Source of the DNA: Verrucomicrobiota bacterium
GTDB lineage: Bacteria; Verrucomicrobiota; Verrucomicrobiia; Methylacidiphilales; UBA1321
Direction: 5' to 3'
DNA length: 64,000 nt
Assembly (NCBI GenBank): GCA_013285645.1
Contig: JABDHJ010000001.1
Location: 130,537-194,536 of the forward strand
The notes below the pieces were generated by a model that ran no database searches, was not told where the DNA came from, and was given only the letters and a program-made list of their open reading frames with translations. Positions 37,477-46,838 of the stretch are shown piece by piece. The position numbers and the translations under genes were made by a program. The first letter of the stretch is position 1. The number at the start of each line of letters is the position of its first letter.

Positions 37477-38312
37477 AGGCGCACTCCTCCACGCCCGGCT
37501 TCGACCATCTCCAACTCAGCCAAGGCGTCCTGGTAATTCTTTTCGGTCAGGCGGCTGTAATGCCAAAGATTGCGTCCTTCCATAAAAGAGACTCCCTTGC
37601 CTTTCGACGTTCGGGCGATAATGGCACGCGGACCGGGGAAGGAACTTGCCATCAATCGACCGATCGTTTCGTTCAATACGTTCTCGTCGTGACCATCGAT
37701 TGTGCACGCCTCAAAACCAAAGGCCCTGAATTTATCTTCGAGACTGCCCGTATCCATGACTTCCGTCGTGGGGCCCATCGCCTGGAAGCCATTCGCATCC
37801 ACGATCACGAGAAGATTGGTCAATTTAAAGTGAGCGGCAAAAAGAAGCGCTTCCCAAATCGAGCCCTCATTGCATTCGCCGTCACCCAGAATCGCATAGA
37901 CCTTTTGGGTCGTCCCGCGACGAAGCGCTCCGTAGGCCAAACCCACTCCCACCGAGAGGCCATGTCCCAGCGAACCGGAATTGACTTCCAGTCCCGGCAC
38001 GTCGGCATCCGACAGGCCCTTGAGCGGAGTACCATCTGTACAATAGCCCTGGATGTGTTTCTCATTCAACCAACCCAGTTCATGCAGGCAGGCATATTGG
38101 GCCATGACTCCATGCCCCTTGCTCAAAATGAGATAATCCCGCTCCGGATCTTTTGGTCCGGTACCTAGACAAAGATGCTGCCGATAGAGCACCGCCAAGA
38201 TTTCCACCAGCGAAAACGCGCAGGCGATGTGGACGGTCGAGCCGCTATAAGCCATGCGCAAGATAGTCCGCCGCAGATTGGTGGAAGCATAAGTGGCGGG
38301 TATGGCAGACAT
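37473..38312 (-). CDS. Transketolase N-terminal (ThDP-binding) subunit
   Basis: This 279-residue protein is the first half of a split transketolase. It contains ILSKGHGVMAQYA, SGSLGHGLSVGVGLAYG, and the ThDP/Mg motif GDGECNEGSIWEALLFAAHFKLTNLLVIVDAN in order. The split form is common in polysaccharide and secondary-metabolite clusters. It is the first gene of the leftward operon; the 100 bp to the divergent gene at 38413 holds both promoters. Confidence 0.9.
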   Translation of the reverse strand: MSAIPATYASTNLRRTILRMAYSGSTVHIACAFSLVEILAVLYRQHLCLGTGPKDPERDYLILSKGHGVMAQYACLHELGWLNEKHIQGYCTDGTPLKGLSDADVPGLEVNSGSLGHGLSVGVGLAYGALRRGTTQKVYAILGDGECNEGSIWEALLFAAHFKLTNLLVIVDANGFQAMGPTTEVMDTGSLEDKFRAFGFEACTIDGHDENVLNETIGRLMASSFPGPRAIIARTSKGKGVSFMEGRNLWHYSRLTEKNYQDALAELEMVEAGRGGVRL

Positions 38313-38412
38313 ATAAAATTTCAGGCTACAAGAGTTTCGTGTTCTTGTTAAAACAAAAAAGAAGTGCGGCGAGAGGTTGGACTTAATGTTCGTCCGTGCT
38401 ACTGATTGAAGT

Positions 38413-39057
38413 ATGCCGTGGTATTATGCTGGGCCAGACGCCAAACCAGTCGGGCCGATTGCGCTGGAGGAATTGCACGCGCGTCGTGTCAACGGAACCG
38501 TTTCGCCCGAGACCTATGTCATCGAATATGTGGGCGAGCCAAACGACGCGAGGGCTTGGAAACGTTATCGGGACGTCTTTCCTCCCACTTCCAATCTAAG
38601 CCTGCCTCCTCTACCACCTCCCCCCGCCCCATTGGTGCCCCCTCCTTTTCCAACGGCCCAAGCTCATCCTCTGTTTCCTTCTGCTGCCCTGGCTCATACC
38701 CAGCCCCCGGCAATTCCTCCTGCTGGCCATCACGATCCTCACTATTCGCTGGGAACAACCAACCCGTGGTGCAGTTGGGGCTTTGGGCTCAGCCTGGCCA
38801 GCCTTATCCTGCTGCTGCCGAGTTGCGGGCTGACCGCGTTTGTCGCCATACCCGCCTTGATTATCTCGATCGTGGGGCTGGTCAAAGTTCAACACCACCG
38901 CGACCAGTCGGGCCGGAACCTGGCCTTCGCCGGGCTTTTCCTTTCCGGCGCAACCCTGCTGATCACGGTGATTATTTTGATCTTTGCCGTTCCCGCCATT
39001 CTCAAGGGCCATGGACTGATCACCACCACCGAGCAGAGCACCAACGATTCGGATTAA
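38413..39057 (+). CDS. GYF_2-domain and DUF4190 membrane protein
   Basis: The 214-residue protein begins with a GYF_2-like domain (MPWYYAGPDAKPVGPIALEELHARRVNGTVSPETYV). A Pro-rich linker at ~60-115 follows, and then two membrane helices of the DUF4190 type (WCSWGFGLSLASLIL ... IPALIISIVGLVKV ... RNLAFAGLFLSGATLLITV). GYF_2/DUF4190 proteins are frequent in Planctomycetes and Verrucomicrobia and of unknown function. It is 6 bp upstream of a DUF2752 gene. Confidence 0.82.
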   Translation: MPWYYAGPDAKPVGPIALEELHARRVNGTVSPETYVIEYVGEPNDARAWKRYRDVFPPTSNLSLPPLPPPPAPLVPPPFPTAQAHPLFPSAALAHTQPPAIPPAGHHDPHYSLGTTNPWCSWGFGLSLASLILLLPSCGLTAFVAIPALIISIVGLVKVQHHRDQSGRNLAFAGLFLSGATLLITVIILIFAVPAILKGHGLITTTEQSTNDSD

Positions 39058-39063
39058 GTCGCG

Positions 39064-39537
39064 ATGACGCCCATTTGCCAACCCGCGAATGCCTCGACCT
39101 CCCCGCCCCCGCCCCGCGGGATTTCAGTCCGCACCCAAATCGTCCTGGCCGCCTGCAGTTGCGCGGGAGCGTCCGCTTTTCTTTTTGCGGTGGATCCCAC
39201 CCGCCACGCCGTTTATCCGCAATGCTGGCTTTATAACGCGACCGGAATTTACTGCGCCGGTTGCGGTGCTACCCGCGCGATCCACGCGCTGCTCCATGGG
39301 CATGTGATCGACGCGCTGCATGACAATGCCCTTTTGATTACCGTGTTACCGCTCCTCATCTATGTGGCCGGTTCCTATGCAATCACCGCTTGGCAAAACA
39401 AGGTGTGGCCCGAAAAGAATGTCGATGCGCGGAAGCTGGTGCGATGGGGAATTGGGAGCCTCGTCGTGATGATTGGCTTTATGGCCGTGCGCAATCTGCC
39501 CGGCGCGCCCTTTGATTTGTTAAGGCCGTTGCCTTAG
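39064..39537 (+). CDS. DUF2752 membrane protein
   Basis: This 157-residue protein has the DUF2752 signature GIYCAGCGATRAIHALLHGHVIDALHDNALL, with a CxxCG pair next to the membrane. Three or four membrane helices are present. Function is unknown; members commonly occur next to DUF4190-type genes, as here. The short spacing to the upstream gene (6 bp) suggests co-translation. Confidence 0.85.
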   Translation: MTPICQPANASTSPPPPRGISVRTQIVLAACSCAGASAFLFAVDPTRHAVYPQCWLYNATGIYCAGCGATRAIHALLHGHVIDALHDNALLITVLPLLIYVAGSYAITAWQNKVWPEKNVDARKLVRWGIGSLVVMIGFMAVRNLPGAPFDLLRPLP

Positions 39538-39545
39538 TGGCGGCG

Positions 39546-39794
39546 CTACCCCTCGATCGTATTGATTTCGACCGGCTCAACCTGCACACCGTTGGCCTCG
39601 AACCATGCGACTACTTTTTTGATCTCGTCGCGTTCACCGGACAGTTCCAGCGCGATGATCCCGATTGAAGCGGTGACGGAGGCGTTGCGGATATTGAAAA
39701 CGACCTCGAAATTACGGCTCATCTCGTAGATGAGCGGTTTGCGGCTGCTTTCGTCGTCAAAGGTCAACCATAAGCGTTGCGTTTCTCGGGCCAT
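39546..39794 (-). CDS. NIL-domain protein
   Basis: This 82-residue protein is a single ferredoxin-like NIL domain (RLWLTFDDESSRKPLIYEMSRNFEVVFNIRNASV...GIIALELSGERDEIKKVVAWFEANGVQVEPV). NIL domains are found at the C-terminus of methionine ABC transporter ATPases and as free small proteins near sulphur metabolism genes. It is convergent with the DUF2752 gene (8 bp apart) and 50 bp downstream of the histidine kinase. Confidence 0.85.
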   Translation of the reverse strand: MARETQRLWLTFDDESSRKPLIYEMSRNFEVVFNIRNASVTASIGIIALELSGERDEIKKVVAWFEANGVQVEPVEINTIEG

Positions 39795-39843
39795 AGCTCA
39801 TGAACTAAGCGGATGCCATCGAACTTGTCGAGAACGGGAAAGC

Positions 39844-42693
39844 TTACGACGCTTGCGCCTCGGGCTGGTGAGACTTGGCGTACTCAAGAAGGGTCGTTTT
39901 TACGATCTCAAATTCCTTCTCCATCCGATCGACAAATTCCGTGGCCAGGGAAAAGTCTCCAGCTTTACCGGCCGCCTGTAGGCTTGAGCAAAGAAGCTGC
40001 AGGCGCTCCGCACCGAAGTTCGAGCAGGCCCGGCCGAGTTGCATCGCCTGGATGCTGATTCCCTGGGGACGGCGACCACTGATGTCATGGCGAATCTGCT
40101 GCAGGGCCTGCGGGGTTTCCTCGGAAAAAATATCGATGAGCTCGCGAACAGCCTCGGCGCCGGAGCCGGTCATTTCGCCGAATCGGGCCAGGACGGAAAA
40201 GTCGACGATCTGCCCGATATTCTCCGATGAGCGGGTCAACTCGGCCTCCAGCGCCTCGATCCGTACCGGCTTGCTCAAGTAACCGTCCATGCCCGCCGTA
40301 AAGCAATTATTGCGATCGGTATCCATTGCGTTGGCCGTCATGGCGATGATCCATGGCCGTTTCGCACCCGTGTGGAGTTTGCGGATTTGACGCGTCGCCT
40401 CGAGTCCATCCATGTTGGGCATCTGCACATCCATCAGAATGACGTCGTACTTCGCACGATCCAAAGCCTGGAGCACTTCGACGCCGTCCTGCACCACGTC
40501 CGGTCGATAACCCATCTGGCTGAGAATGCGGGTCGCGACTTTCTGGTTGATGATGTTGTCCTCTGCCAGAAGGATGCGCATGGGGCGGCGCTGACCGAAG
40601 CCCGTGTCGATCCGGCCCGTGGATCGCAGAAGCTTGTCCGTTACTCGTTCACCCTTGAGAACCGTGGCCAGGATGCCGTGCAATTGCTGGTAGTGAACCG
40701 GCTTGGCCAGGCAGGCGATGAATCCGGACGGTATATTTTGGCTGTAAGAAGCCTGTTGCTTCAGCGAGGAGAGCAGAATGCAGGGGACGTTACCCGATCC
40801 CCGCTGGCGACGCATGTCGAGCACGAGTTCCTTGCCCGATTGATCGGAGAGGTCCTCTTCGAGTATCGCGCAGTGGAAGGTCAGGCCGGTGCGTAATTTC
40901 TTCATCACTTCTCCCGCGGTCTCCACAGAGAGAGTCGTCATGCCCCAGGATTTCGCGAAAGATTCGATCATCTCCCGCACGCCCTGCGAGTTCGCGGCGA
41001 TAACCATGGTTTTGCCCTTCAAGATGGGATTGGGAACCAGCGGCTTGGGAGGCAGCGCTTCCTGCAGGGGCAACGCGACATGAAAACCGGATCCCTTCCC
41101 TTCCTCGCTTTCGACCCAGATATTGCCACCCATCATTTCGGCCAATTTGCGACTGATGACCAGGCCCAGGCCGGTGCCGCCATATTTTCGGGTGGTCGAG
41201 GCGTCTACCTGCGAGAAGGACTGAAAAAGTTTATCGACCTTGTTCGCCGGAATGCCAATCCCGGAATCCCAAACGGAAAAGAGAGTGAAATAAGAGCCTT
41301 CTTCGTTTTCGGCCGGCGTTACGGTGACACTAACGGTGCCCTTGGTGGTAAATCGGACGGCGTTGGAAAGAAGATTGACCAGGATTTGGCGCAGGCGGGT
41401 GACATCGCCGCTGAAGCCCGGCGGCAATTCCTGTGAAATCTGCCAGTGCAATTCGAGCCCTTTTTCGCTGGCCTGCAGCGCGACGCAATCGACCGCTTCC
41501 TCGACCAGGAGGGCCAGATCGAAGGGATGGTTTTCCAACTCAAGCTTGCCTGATTCGATCTTGGAAAAATCGAGAATCTCGCTGACGATGGTCAGGAGCG
41601 TATCGGCGCTTTGCCGGACCGTCTGCGCGTAGTCGCGTTGCTCGGAATTGAGACTTGTGCCGAGAAGAAGACCGGTCATACCCACCATCGCGTTCATCGG
41701 CGTGCGGATTTCATGACTCATGTTGGCCAGGAAATCGGACTTGGCGCGATTGGCGCCTTCGGCTGCATCCTTCGCCGCGATCAGTTCCTGCTGGATTAGT
41801 TTGCGCTCGGAGATGTCTTCGCAAATGCCGCGATAACCGATCAGTTTCTTTTCGGAGTCGTGCATGGGCGCTCCGCGCGCCGTGAGCCAGATGACGTTGC
41901 CGGATTTGGTTTGAGAACGAAACTCGAGATCGCTGAACCGCTGGGCCTTTTGGACTGCGTAATAAAATTTGGCCGTAGCGATGACGGCGTCGTCAGAAAC
42001 GATTTTCTCAAAGAAGCTTCGATTGATCATGTCGCCCGGGCTGAAACCAAGGACTTCTTCGACACGGTCGGAGATAAACAGGACTTTTCCCTCCACCGTC
42101 GTTTCCCAGATGAATTTCCCGGGGATATCAACAATTTCGCGGAACCGGGCTTCGCTCTCGCGTAGCATCTCCTCGGTCTGCTGCTGAATTTGCTGGGTCG
42201 AGTTCACTTCACCGGCGCTAAGCTCGCTCTCGACTACATGGGCGAGGTCCCGCAAGGCCTGAAGATCCTCGTCGCTCGGTATGCGCGGTTTCCGATCGGC
42301 GACGCATAGCGTACCGATCAGGCTTCCGTCCGGCGCGGCAATTGGATGTCCCGCGTAAAATCGGACATAGGGTTCGCCCGTGACCAACGCGTTATCGGCG
42401 AACCGGGGATCCTGTTTGGCATCGGGCACCACCAGCGGCTTATTTTCGAGGATGGTGTAGGAACAGAGGGCTGAGTCGCGGCCCATCTCCTTGATCGACA
42501 GGCCGTAGCACGACTTCAGTACCTGCCGGTTCGCGTCGAGCAAACTGACGTAAGCGAAGGACGTTCCCAGAATGCGAGCAGCCAGGCGGGTGATCCGGTC
42601 AAACCGCTCCTCCGGCGGTGTGTCCAGCAAGTTCAGGGCACGAAGCGACTCTAGGCGCTGGGCCTCATTTTGGGGAATTGGCGCTGCTGGCAT
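39844..42693 (-). CDS. Hybrid sensor histidine kinase (GAF-PAS-HisKA-HATPase-REC-like-REC-Hpt-like)
   Basis: This 949-residue cytoplasmic kinase has a GAF domain (~20-165), a PAS domain (~185-300), HisKA with MSHEIRTPMNAMVG (~325-390), and HATPase with NAVRFTTKG, DSGIGIP and GTGLGLVIS. A receiver-like domain follows (~555-690) in which the phospho-acceptor region reads AILEEDLSDQSG, so it may be inactive. A complete receiver with Asp755 (MDVQMPNMDG) comes next, then a C-terminal Hpt-like bundle in which the expected His is Met884 (AMQLGRA). No membrane helix is present, so it senses an internal signal. No partner regulator is adjacent. Confidence 0.9.
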   Translation of the reverse strand: MPAAPIPQNEAQRLESLRALNLLDTPPEERFDRITRLAARILGTSFAYVSLLDANRQVLKSCYGLSIKEMGRDSALCSYTILENKPLVVPDAKQDPRFADNALVTGEPYVRFYAGHPIAAPDGSLIGTLCVADRKPRIPSDEDLQALRDLAHVVESELSAGEVNSTQQIQQQTEEMLRESEARFREIVDIPGKFIWETTVEGKVLFISDRVEEVLGFSPGDMINRSFFEKIVSDDAVIATAKFYYAVQKAQRFSDLEFRSQTKSGNVIWLTARGAPMHDSEKKLIGYRGICEDISERKLIQQELIAAKDAAEGANRAKSDFLANMSHEIRTPMNAMVGMTGLLLGTSLNSEQRDYAQTVRQSADTLLTIVSEILDFSKIESGKLELENHPFDLALLVEEAVDCVALQASEKGLELHWQISQELPPGFSGDVTRLRQILVNLLSNAVRFTTKGTVSVTVTPAENEEGSYFTLFSVWDSGIGIPANKVDKLFQSFSQVDASTTRKYGGTGLGLVISRKLAEMMGGNIWVESEEGKGSGFHVALPLQEALPPKPLVPNPILKGKTMVIAANSQGVREMIESFAKSWGMTTLSVETAGEVMKKLRTGLTFHCAILEEDLSDQSGKELVLDMRRQRGSGNVPCILLSSLKQQASYSQNIPSGFIACLAKPVHYQQLHGILATVLKGERVTDKLLRSTGRIDTGFGQRRPMRILLAEDNIINQKVATRILSQMGYRPDVVQDGVEVLQALDRAKYDVILMDVQMPNMDGLEATRQIRKLHTGAKRPWIIAMTANAMDTDRNNCFTAGMDGYLSKPVRIEALEAELTRSSENIGQIVDFSVLARFGEMTGSGAEAVRELIDIFSEETPQALQQIRHDISGRRPQGISIQAMQLGRACSNFGAERLQLLCSSLQAAGKAGDFSLATEFVDRMEKEFEIVKTTLLEYAKSHQPEAQAS

Positions 42694-42840
42694 TGAGTTG
42701 AACTCTGATTAGTGAAATCTCAAGATCGGCAGTAGCGTACCATTACAAATGATTAATGACAATAGTCCCAAAACGGTGGGTTTTTAGTCCCGGCTAAAGA
42801 TCAGGATTGCAGCACGGCCTCGCTTCCTCAAAAGTTTGCC

Positions 42841-43698
42841 ATGTCTCTTTCTTCTCCTATCGGAATCATCGGTGGCAGCGGCCTTTATCAACTCGCGGCA
42901 TTCGCCGACATCAAGCACGTCCAACTCGACACCCCATTCGGCGCTCCCTCCGATATTTACATCCAGGGACAACTCGCCGGACATGACGTTGTCTTCCTGC
43001 CCCGCCACGCACGCGGTCACAAATTGCTGCCGAGCGAGATTCCGCATCGGGCCAATATCCATGGTTTCAAGCAGCTTGGCGTGAAGTGGATTATCAGCAT
43101 CAGCGCGGTCGGTTCGCTCCAACATGCCTACGCGCCCGGCGATGTCGTCCTGCCCGATCAATTCTTTGACCGGACCAAGGGACGCGCCGCCGATACGTTC
43201 TTCGGTGAAGGCATCGTCGCGCATGTCGCGTTTGGCGATCCGATCAGCACCGAATTGCAGGATGTTCTTTTTGAGTCCGCGCAGGCTGCCGGAGCCACGG
43301 CGCACAAAGGCGGCACCTATGTGAACATCGAAGGTCCGCAGTTTTCCACACGTGCCGAATCCGAGACTTATCGCTCTGCCGGACATGCGATTGTCGGCAT
43401 GACGAACCTCGTCGAGGCCAAGCTCGCCCGCGAAGCGCAGATCGCCTATGCCACGGTCGCGATGGTCACCGATTACGATTGCTGGCACCCGGATCATGAC
43501 AACGTCACCGTAGAGATGGTCATCCAGTGGCTGACGAAGAATACGGCGCTCGCGCAGAAAATTCTCATCGAAGCGGTGCCGCGTGTGGCCAAGCTTACCA
43601 CCGCCAAGGCCCATGATGCGCTCAAGTATGCGATCCTTACCCACAAGGAGCATTGGCCTGCCGAGACGGCGAAGAAGCTGGCGTTGATTTTGGAGTAA
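42841..43698 (+). CDS. mtnP: S-methyl-5'-thioadenosine phosphorylase
   Basis: This 285-residue protein has [12 protein letters not shown], then [21 protein letters not shown], and the PNP/MTAP family motif [49 protein letters not shown] completes the substrate pocket; the Asp pattern around TDYD favours 6-amino purines. It splits MTA to adenine and 5-methylthioribose-1-phosphate in methionine salvage. It is divergent from the histidine kinase; no other salvage gene is in the window. Confidence 0.92.
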   Translation: MSLSSPIGIIGGSGLYQLAAFADIKHVQLDTPFGAPSDIYIQGQLAGHDVVFLPRHARGHKLLPSEIPHRANIHGFKQLGVKWIISISAVGSLQHAYAPGDVVLPDQFFDRTKGRAADTFFGEGIVAHVAFGDPISTELQDVLFESAQAAGATAHKGGTYVNIEGPQFSTRAESETYRSAGHAIVGMTNLVEAKLAREAQIAYATVAMVTDYDCWHPDHDNVTVEMVIQWLTKNTALAQKILIEAVPRVAKLTTAKAHDALKYAILTHKEHWPAETAKKLALILE

Positions 43699-43718
43699 GC
43701 AAATTGGGTTTCAGAATT

Positions 43719-43834
43719 CCGTCATCCTGAGCTTGTCGAAGGATCAGCCTCCGAAGTGCTTTTGAAATTATCAAAGCAGCCCGTAACGCGCATATGGCCC
43801 GGAAGCTGATCCTTCGACAAGCTCAGGATGACGG
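43719..43834. repeat. Perfect 30-bp inverted repeat (GTCGAAGGATCAG type)
   Basis: Arms at 43719-43748 and 43805-43834 are perfect 30-nt inverted copies containing CTTGTCGAAGGATCAG, enclosing 56 bp. They lie between mtnP and xerC on the same strand. Degenerate related words are seen near 52153-52177 and 56383-56412, so this is a dispersed element rather than a single-gene terminator. Confidence 0.8.
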
Positions 43835-43925
43835 ATTGTTTAAAATAACGGGGATCCTCAGCCCCAAATCAAAAAGAAAGATGGCTACTCCGGCTGTCGC
43901 TTTTTAATCTCCCTCCTTGCCTGCC

Positions 43926-44888
43926 ATGCCCACATCACCCACCTCCCCTCGCCCCCAAAGCAAGGACAAGGCGATTGAGGAATTTCTCAAGCAGATTGAG
44001 GAAGGGCGTGGCGTCTCGCCCAATACGGTGCGCAATTATCGGCAGGCCCTGCTTGAATTCAAGGCGACTGTGCCTGACAAATCGTGGTGGGACTTGAAGC
44101 CTGCCGATTTCAAAGCTTATCTCTATAGCTTGGCGCGCGCGCAGAAGCTGGGGCCGAGCACGGTTCGGCTTCGCTTCGCGGCGTTGCGCACGTTCTACAA
44201 GCAGGCCTTGCGCGAGGGCAGAATGAAGTCGAATCCCGTGTCTGATCTGACACTGCCCAAGATGCCGCGACGCCTTCCCGTTTTTCTCAATCAAGAACAG
44301 GTGTTGGCCCTGCTCAATGCACCGCGACAACTTTGGGCGAAGGCTGAGAAACTCCAAGCCGCAGGTGGAAAGAAAAAATCCCGCCGCGCCGCGCAGAACT
44401 GGCAGATGCTCCGCGACATTGCGTGGCTGGAAGTTTTTTACAGCGCCGGATTGCGTCTCGCCGAGTTGGTAAGCCTCAAGCGCAGTAATCTTGATCTCAG
44501 GCAAGGCACTGTCCGCGTCTTCGGCAAAGGCCGGAAGGAACGGCTGTGCCCGCTTGGCGGCCCCGCTCTCCGCGCCCTTGAAGCCTACCTCGATGCCTGC
44601 CCTTGCGATGACGATGTCCTCTTCGTTTCCGCCCAGGGTCGACAACTCAATGGCCGCACCGTGCAACTCGCCCTCAAGCGTTATCTCGCCGCCGCCGGGC
44701 TCGATGCCCGCCTGACGCCCCACAAATTGCGCCACACCTTCGCCACCCACCTCCTCGATCACGGTGCCGACCTGCGCAGCGTGCAGGAACTGCTCGGCCA
44801 CAGCCAACTGACCACCACGCAAATTTACACTTCGGTCTCGGTGGAACGGCTCAAGCGTGTCTATGATGGCGCCCACCCAAGAGCATGA
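43926..44888 (+). CDS. xerC: Tyrosine recombinase XerC-like
   Basis: The 320-residue protein has the N-terminal SAM-like core-binding domain (SPNTVRNYRQALLEF) and a catalytic domain. Conserved residues are Arg in AGLRLAEL, Lys in GKGRKER, HKLRHTFATH, LGHSQ and the nucleophile Tyr301 in TTTQIYTSV. It resolves chromosome dimers at dif together with a partner; another Xer protein is encoded at 46839-47744. A 25-residue Lys/Arg-rich insert (about residues 135-160) is unusual. The ATG at 43926 is preferred over a TTG three codons earlier. Its end overlaps waaA by 4 bp. Confidence 0.88.
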   Translation: MPTSPTSPRPQSKDKAIEEFLKQIEEGRGVSPNTVRNYRQALLEFKATVPDKSWWDLKPADFKAYLYSLARAQKLGPSTVRLRFAALRTFYKQALREGRMKSNPVSDLTLPKMPRRLPVFLNQEQVLALLNAPRQLWAKAEKLQAAGGKKKSRRAAQNWQMLRDIAWLEVFYSAGLRLAELVSLKRSNLDLRQGTVRVFGKGRKERLCPLGGPALRALEAYLDACPCDDDVLFVSAQGRQLNGRTVQLALKRYLAAAGLDARLTPHKLRHTFATHLLDHGADLRSVQELLGHSQLTTTQIYTSVSVERLKRVYDGAHPRA

Positions 44889-46228
44889 AAGCCGTCCTCA
44901 AATTTATCCTGCAGGTCGCCTACAACGTCATTTTCATGACGTTCTTCTTCGTCACGGGCCCATTCTTTCTTTTCAAGCTTTGGCGACGCGGAAAAATCCT
45001 GCCCCAGTTCGGCCAGCGATTCGGCCTCTATTCCAAGGATGTCCGCGAGCGGCTCAAGCCCGGTTGCGATCTCTGGATCCATGCGGTCAGCGTCGGCGAA
45101 GTCAAAATCGCCCGCGTGTTGATCCGTTGCCTACGGGAGATGAAACCCGATCTGCGAATCGTCATCTCCGCTACGACCGGCACAGGTTTCACTTTGGCCA
45201 AGACAGTACTCGAAGATGAGCGGACCTCCGTCATCTACAATCCCATCGATTTTCTCTGGAGCGTAGTTGCGGCATTTAAACTGATTCAGCCAAAGCGCCT
45301 GATCCTCATCGAATCGGAAATCTGGCCCAATTATCTCTGGTGCGCACGACGACGACATATCCCGATCTATCTGGTCAACGCCCGACTAAGTGATCGCACC
45401 GAAGTGCGCTACCGAAAAATGCGTTGGCTGGTACGTCCCCTTCTCCATGAGATCGATCTCATTTTTGCCCAGGACCAGATCGATGTCACGCGACTAACCC
45501 AGGTCGGCTTCGCCCCCGAGGCGATCTTCAATCGCGGCAGTCTCAAGTACGACGTCGCCGTCATCGACACCTCGGCGGAAAAGGACATTAGCGCTTGGTG
45601 GGACCGTGCCGGGTGGCTGGCCAACCAGCCCATTCTCCTCGGCGGCAGCACGCATCCCGGTGAGGAGGAAGTGCTGGTTCGCATCTACCTCGACCTGCGC
45701 GAAAAATGGCCGAATCTCCGACTGGTCCTCGCCCCACGTCACGCCGAACGAGGCGGGTCGATCCGCGATTTATGCGACCGGATGGGACTGCGCGCGGTAA
45801 CCCGTACTCAACTCGCCGCCGCGACCGCGCCGTTGGCCAACGGGAGCACACCCGATGTCATGGTGGTGAATTCCACCGGAGAACTGAGTTCCCTCTACAA
45901 GCGAGCTACTGTCGCATTCGTCGGGAAAAGTCTGCGAGGTCAGGGCGGACAAAATTTCATCGAAGCCGCACCGGGAGGGACTCCCATCATCGTCGGGCCG
46001 AACATGCAGAATTTCAAAGTCATCACCCGCGAATTTCTCTCCCAACAGGCCATCATCCAGGTGTTTGATGAATTCGAACTCGCGCAACGTTTGCAAACGC
46101 TTTTCGGCTCCGATGAAATTCGGCGAGAGTTGGGCACCCGTGCCCGCACCACTTTTGAAGCCAACTTGGGCGCCGCCCAGCGAACGGCCACGGTCATCTT
46201 GAAGTCGTTTGAGAACGGTCGTGACTAA
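44885..46228 (+). CDS. waaA: 3-deoxy-D-manno-octulosonic acid (Kdo) transferase
   Basis: This 447-residue GT30 enzyme has an N-terminal membrane anchor, then DLWIHAVSVGEVKIARVLI, IVISATTGTGFTLAK, IESEIWPNYL, and the C-terminal APRHAERGGSI and GGQNFIEAAPGGTPIIVGPNMQNF. These are the standard WaaA motifs, including the Glu in VSVGE. It transfers Kdo from CMP-Kdo to lipid A at the inner membrane, so this cell makes LPS. ATG overlaps the xerC stop (ATGA), which means translational coupling to a recombinase gene. Confidence 0.94.
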   Translation: MKAVLKFILQVAYNVIFMTFFFVTGPFFLFKLWRRGKILPQFGQRFGLYSKDVRERLKPGCDLWIHAVSVGEVKIARVLIRCLREMKPDLRIVISATTGTGFTLAKTVLEDERTSVIYNPIDFLWSVVAAFKLIQPKRLILIESEIWPNYLWCARRRHIPIYLVNARLSDRTEVRYRKMRWLVRPLLHEIDLIFAQDQIDVTRLTQVGFAPEAIFNRGSLKYDVAVIDTSAEKDISAWWDRAGWLANQPILLGGSTHPGEEEVLVRIYLDLREKWPNLRLVLAPRHAERGGSIRDLCDRMGLRAVTRTQLAAATAPLANGSTPDVMVVNSTGELSSLYKRATVAFVGKSLRGQGGQNFIEAAPGGTPIIVGPNMQNFKVITREFLSQQAIIQVFDEFELAQRLQTLFGSDEIRRELGTRARTTFEANLGAAQRTATVILKSFENGRD

Positions 46229-46614
46229 GACCTCGCCAGCTTCGATTTCCGGGTGACCGGAGCTTCCTCACGCTTGGACACATGCCCATCTCGCGCGAGA
46301 TTGCAGTCACTCGCCGCCTTCTGCAACTTGGAGCACGGCGTATCGACAAAATAAAGGATGGTTTCAAAACAACCCTCGGGCTCGCGAAGTGGCATGCAGG
46401 CCACGACGACTCCCGAGCAGCAATGTCTTTCTCCCTGATGCTCGAAAGCGAACTCAACTTCGACGCCCTCCGCAAAATGCCATTTCGTCATCAGGCTCAC
46501 GCCCTTGGGCGTCCACTGTACCTGCTCGTTGGCCAGATCGATCGAATCGGAAAAGCTGACGGTAACCCGCTTGGTCTCACTGATTCCGGATTTGTTTTGG
46601 AGGGCCATAACCAA
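46225..46614 (-). CDS. PilZ-like domain protein (degenerate c-di-GMP site)
   Basis: This 129-residue protein has a beta-rich middle resembling PilZ: WTPKGVSLMTKWHFAEGVEVEFAF aligns with the D/NxSxxG region. The usual RxxxR is absent and the DxSxxG motif reads W-T-P-K-G, so c-di-GMP binding is doubtful. The tail is basic. It overlaps waaA by 4 bp on the opposite strand. Family assignment is tentative. Confidence 0.5.
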   Translation of the reverse strand: MVMALQNKSGISETKRVTVSFSDSIDLANEQVQWTPKGVSLMTKWHFAEGVEVEFAFEHQGERHCCSGVVVACMPLREPEGCFETILYFVDTPCSKLQKAASDCNLARDGHVSKREEAPVTRKSKLARS

Positions 46615-46838
46615 ACATCTTAGACTATCTTTTTACTTAATACTTATAATACTTCTGAAAAACTAACTCGTATTCTTCTTAAGTTTCAACTTGTTTCCAT
46701 CGTTACTTCTAAGGTGATCACGTCGCCCATTTCTCCCGGAATCACCTAAACGGAACAACTAATATAAGCACATAAATGGCGACGCATCTGATTTTTTTCT
46801 AAATTTTTTCGTGAGGTCATTGCAGAAATATCTGCAGC
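46615..46838. other. AT-rich 224-bp gap
   Basis: The stretch is clearly richer in A and T than its neighbours and contains no coding frame I can support. It lies upstream of the PilZ-like gene and downstream of the xerD stop, both leftward, so it must hold the PilZ-like promoter. I see no clear terminator or repeat. Confidence 0.5.

Noticed and set aside
42784-43653. Leftward 289-codon frame over mtnP
   Set aside because: It lies antisense to a clearly conserved enzyme and shows no family signature.
43935-44876. Leftward 313-codon frame over xerC
   Set aside because: It is antisense to a recombinase with all catalytic residues in the other strand; the long frame reflects codon bias.
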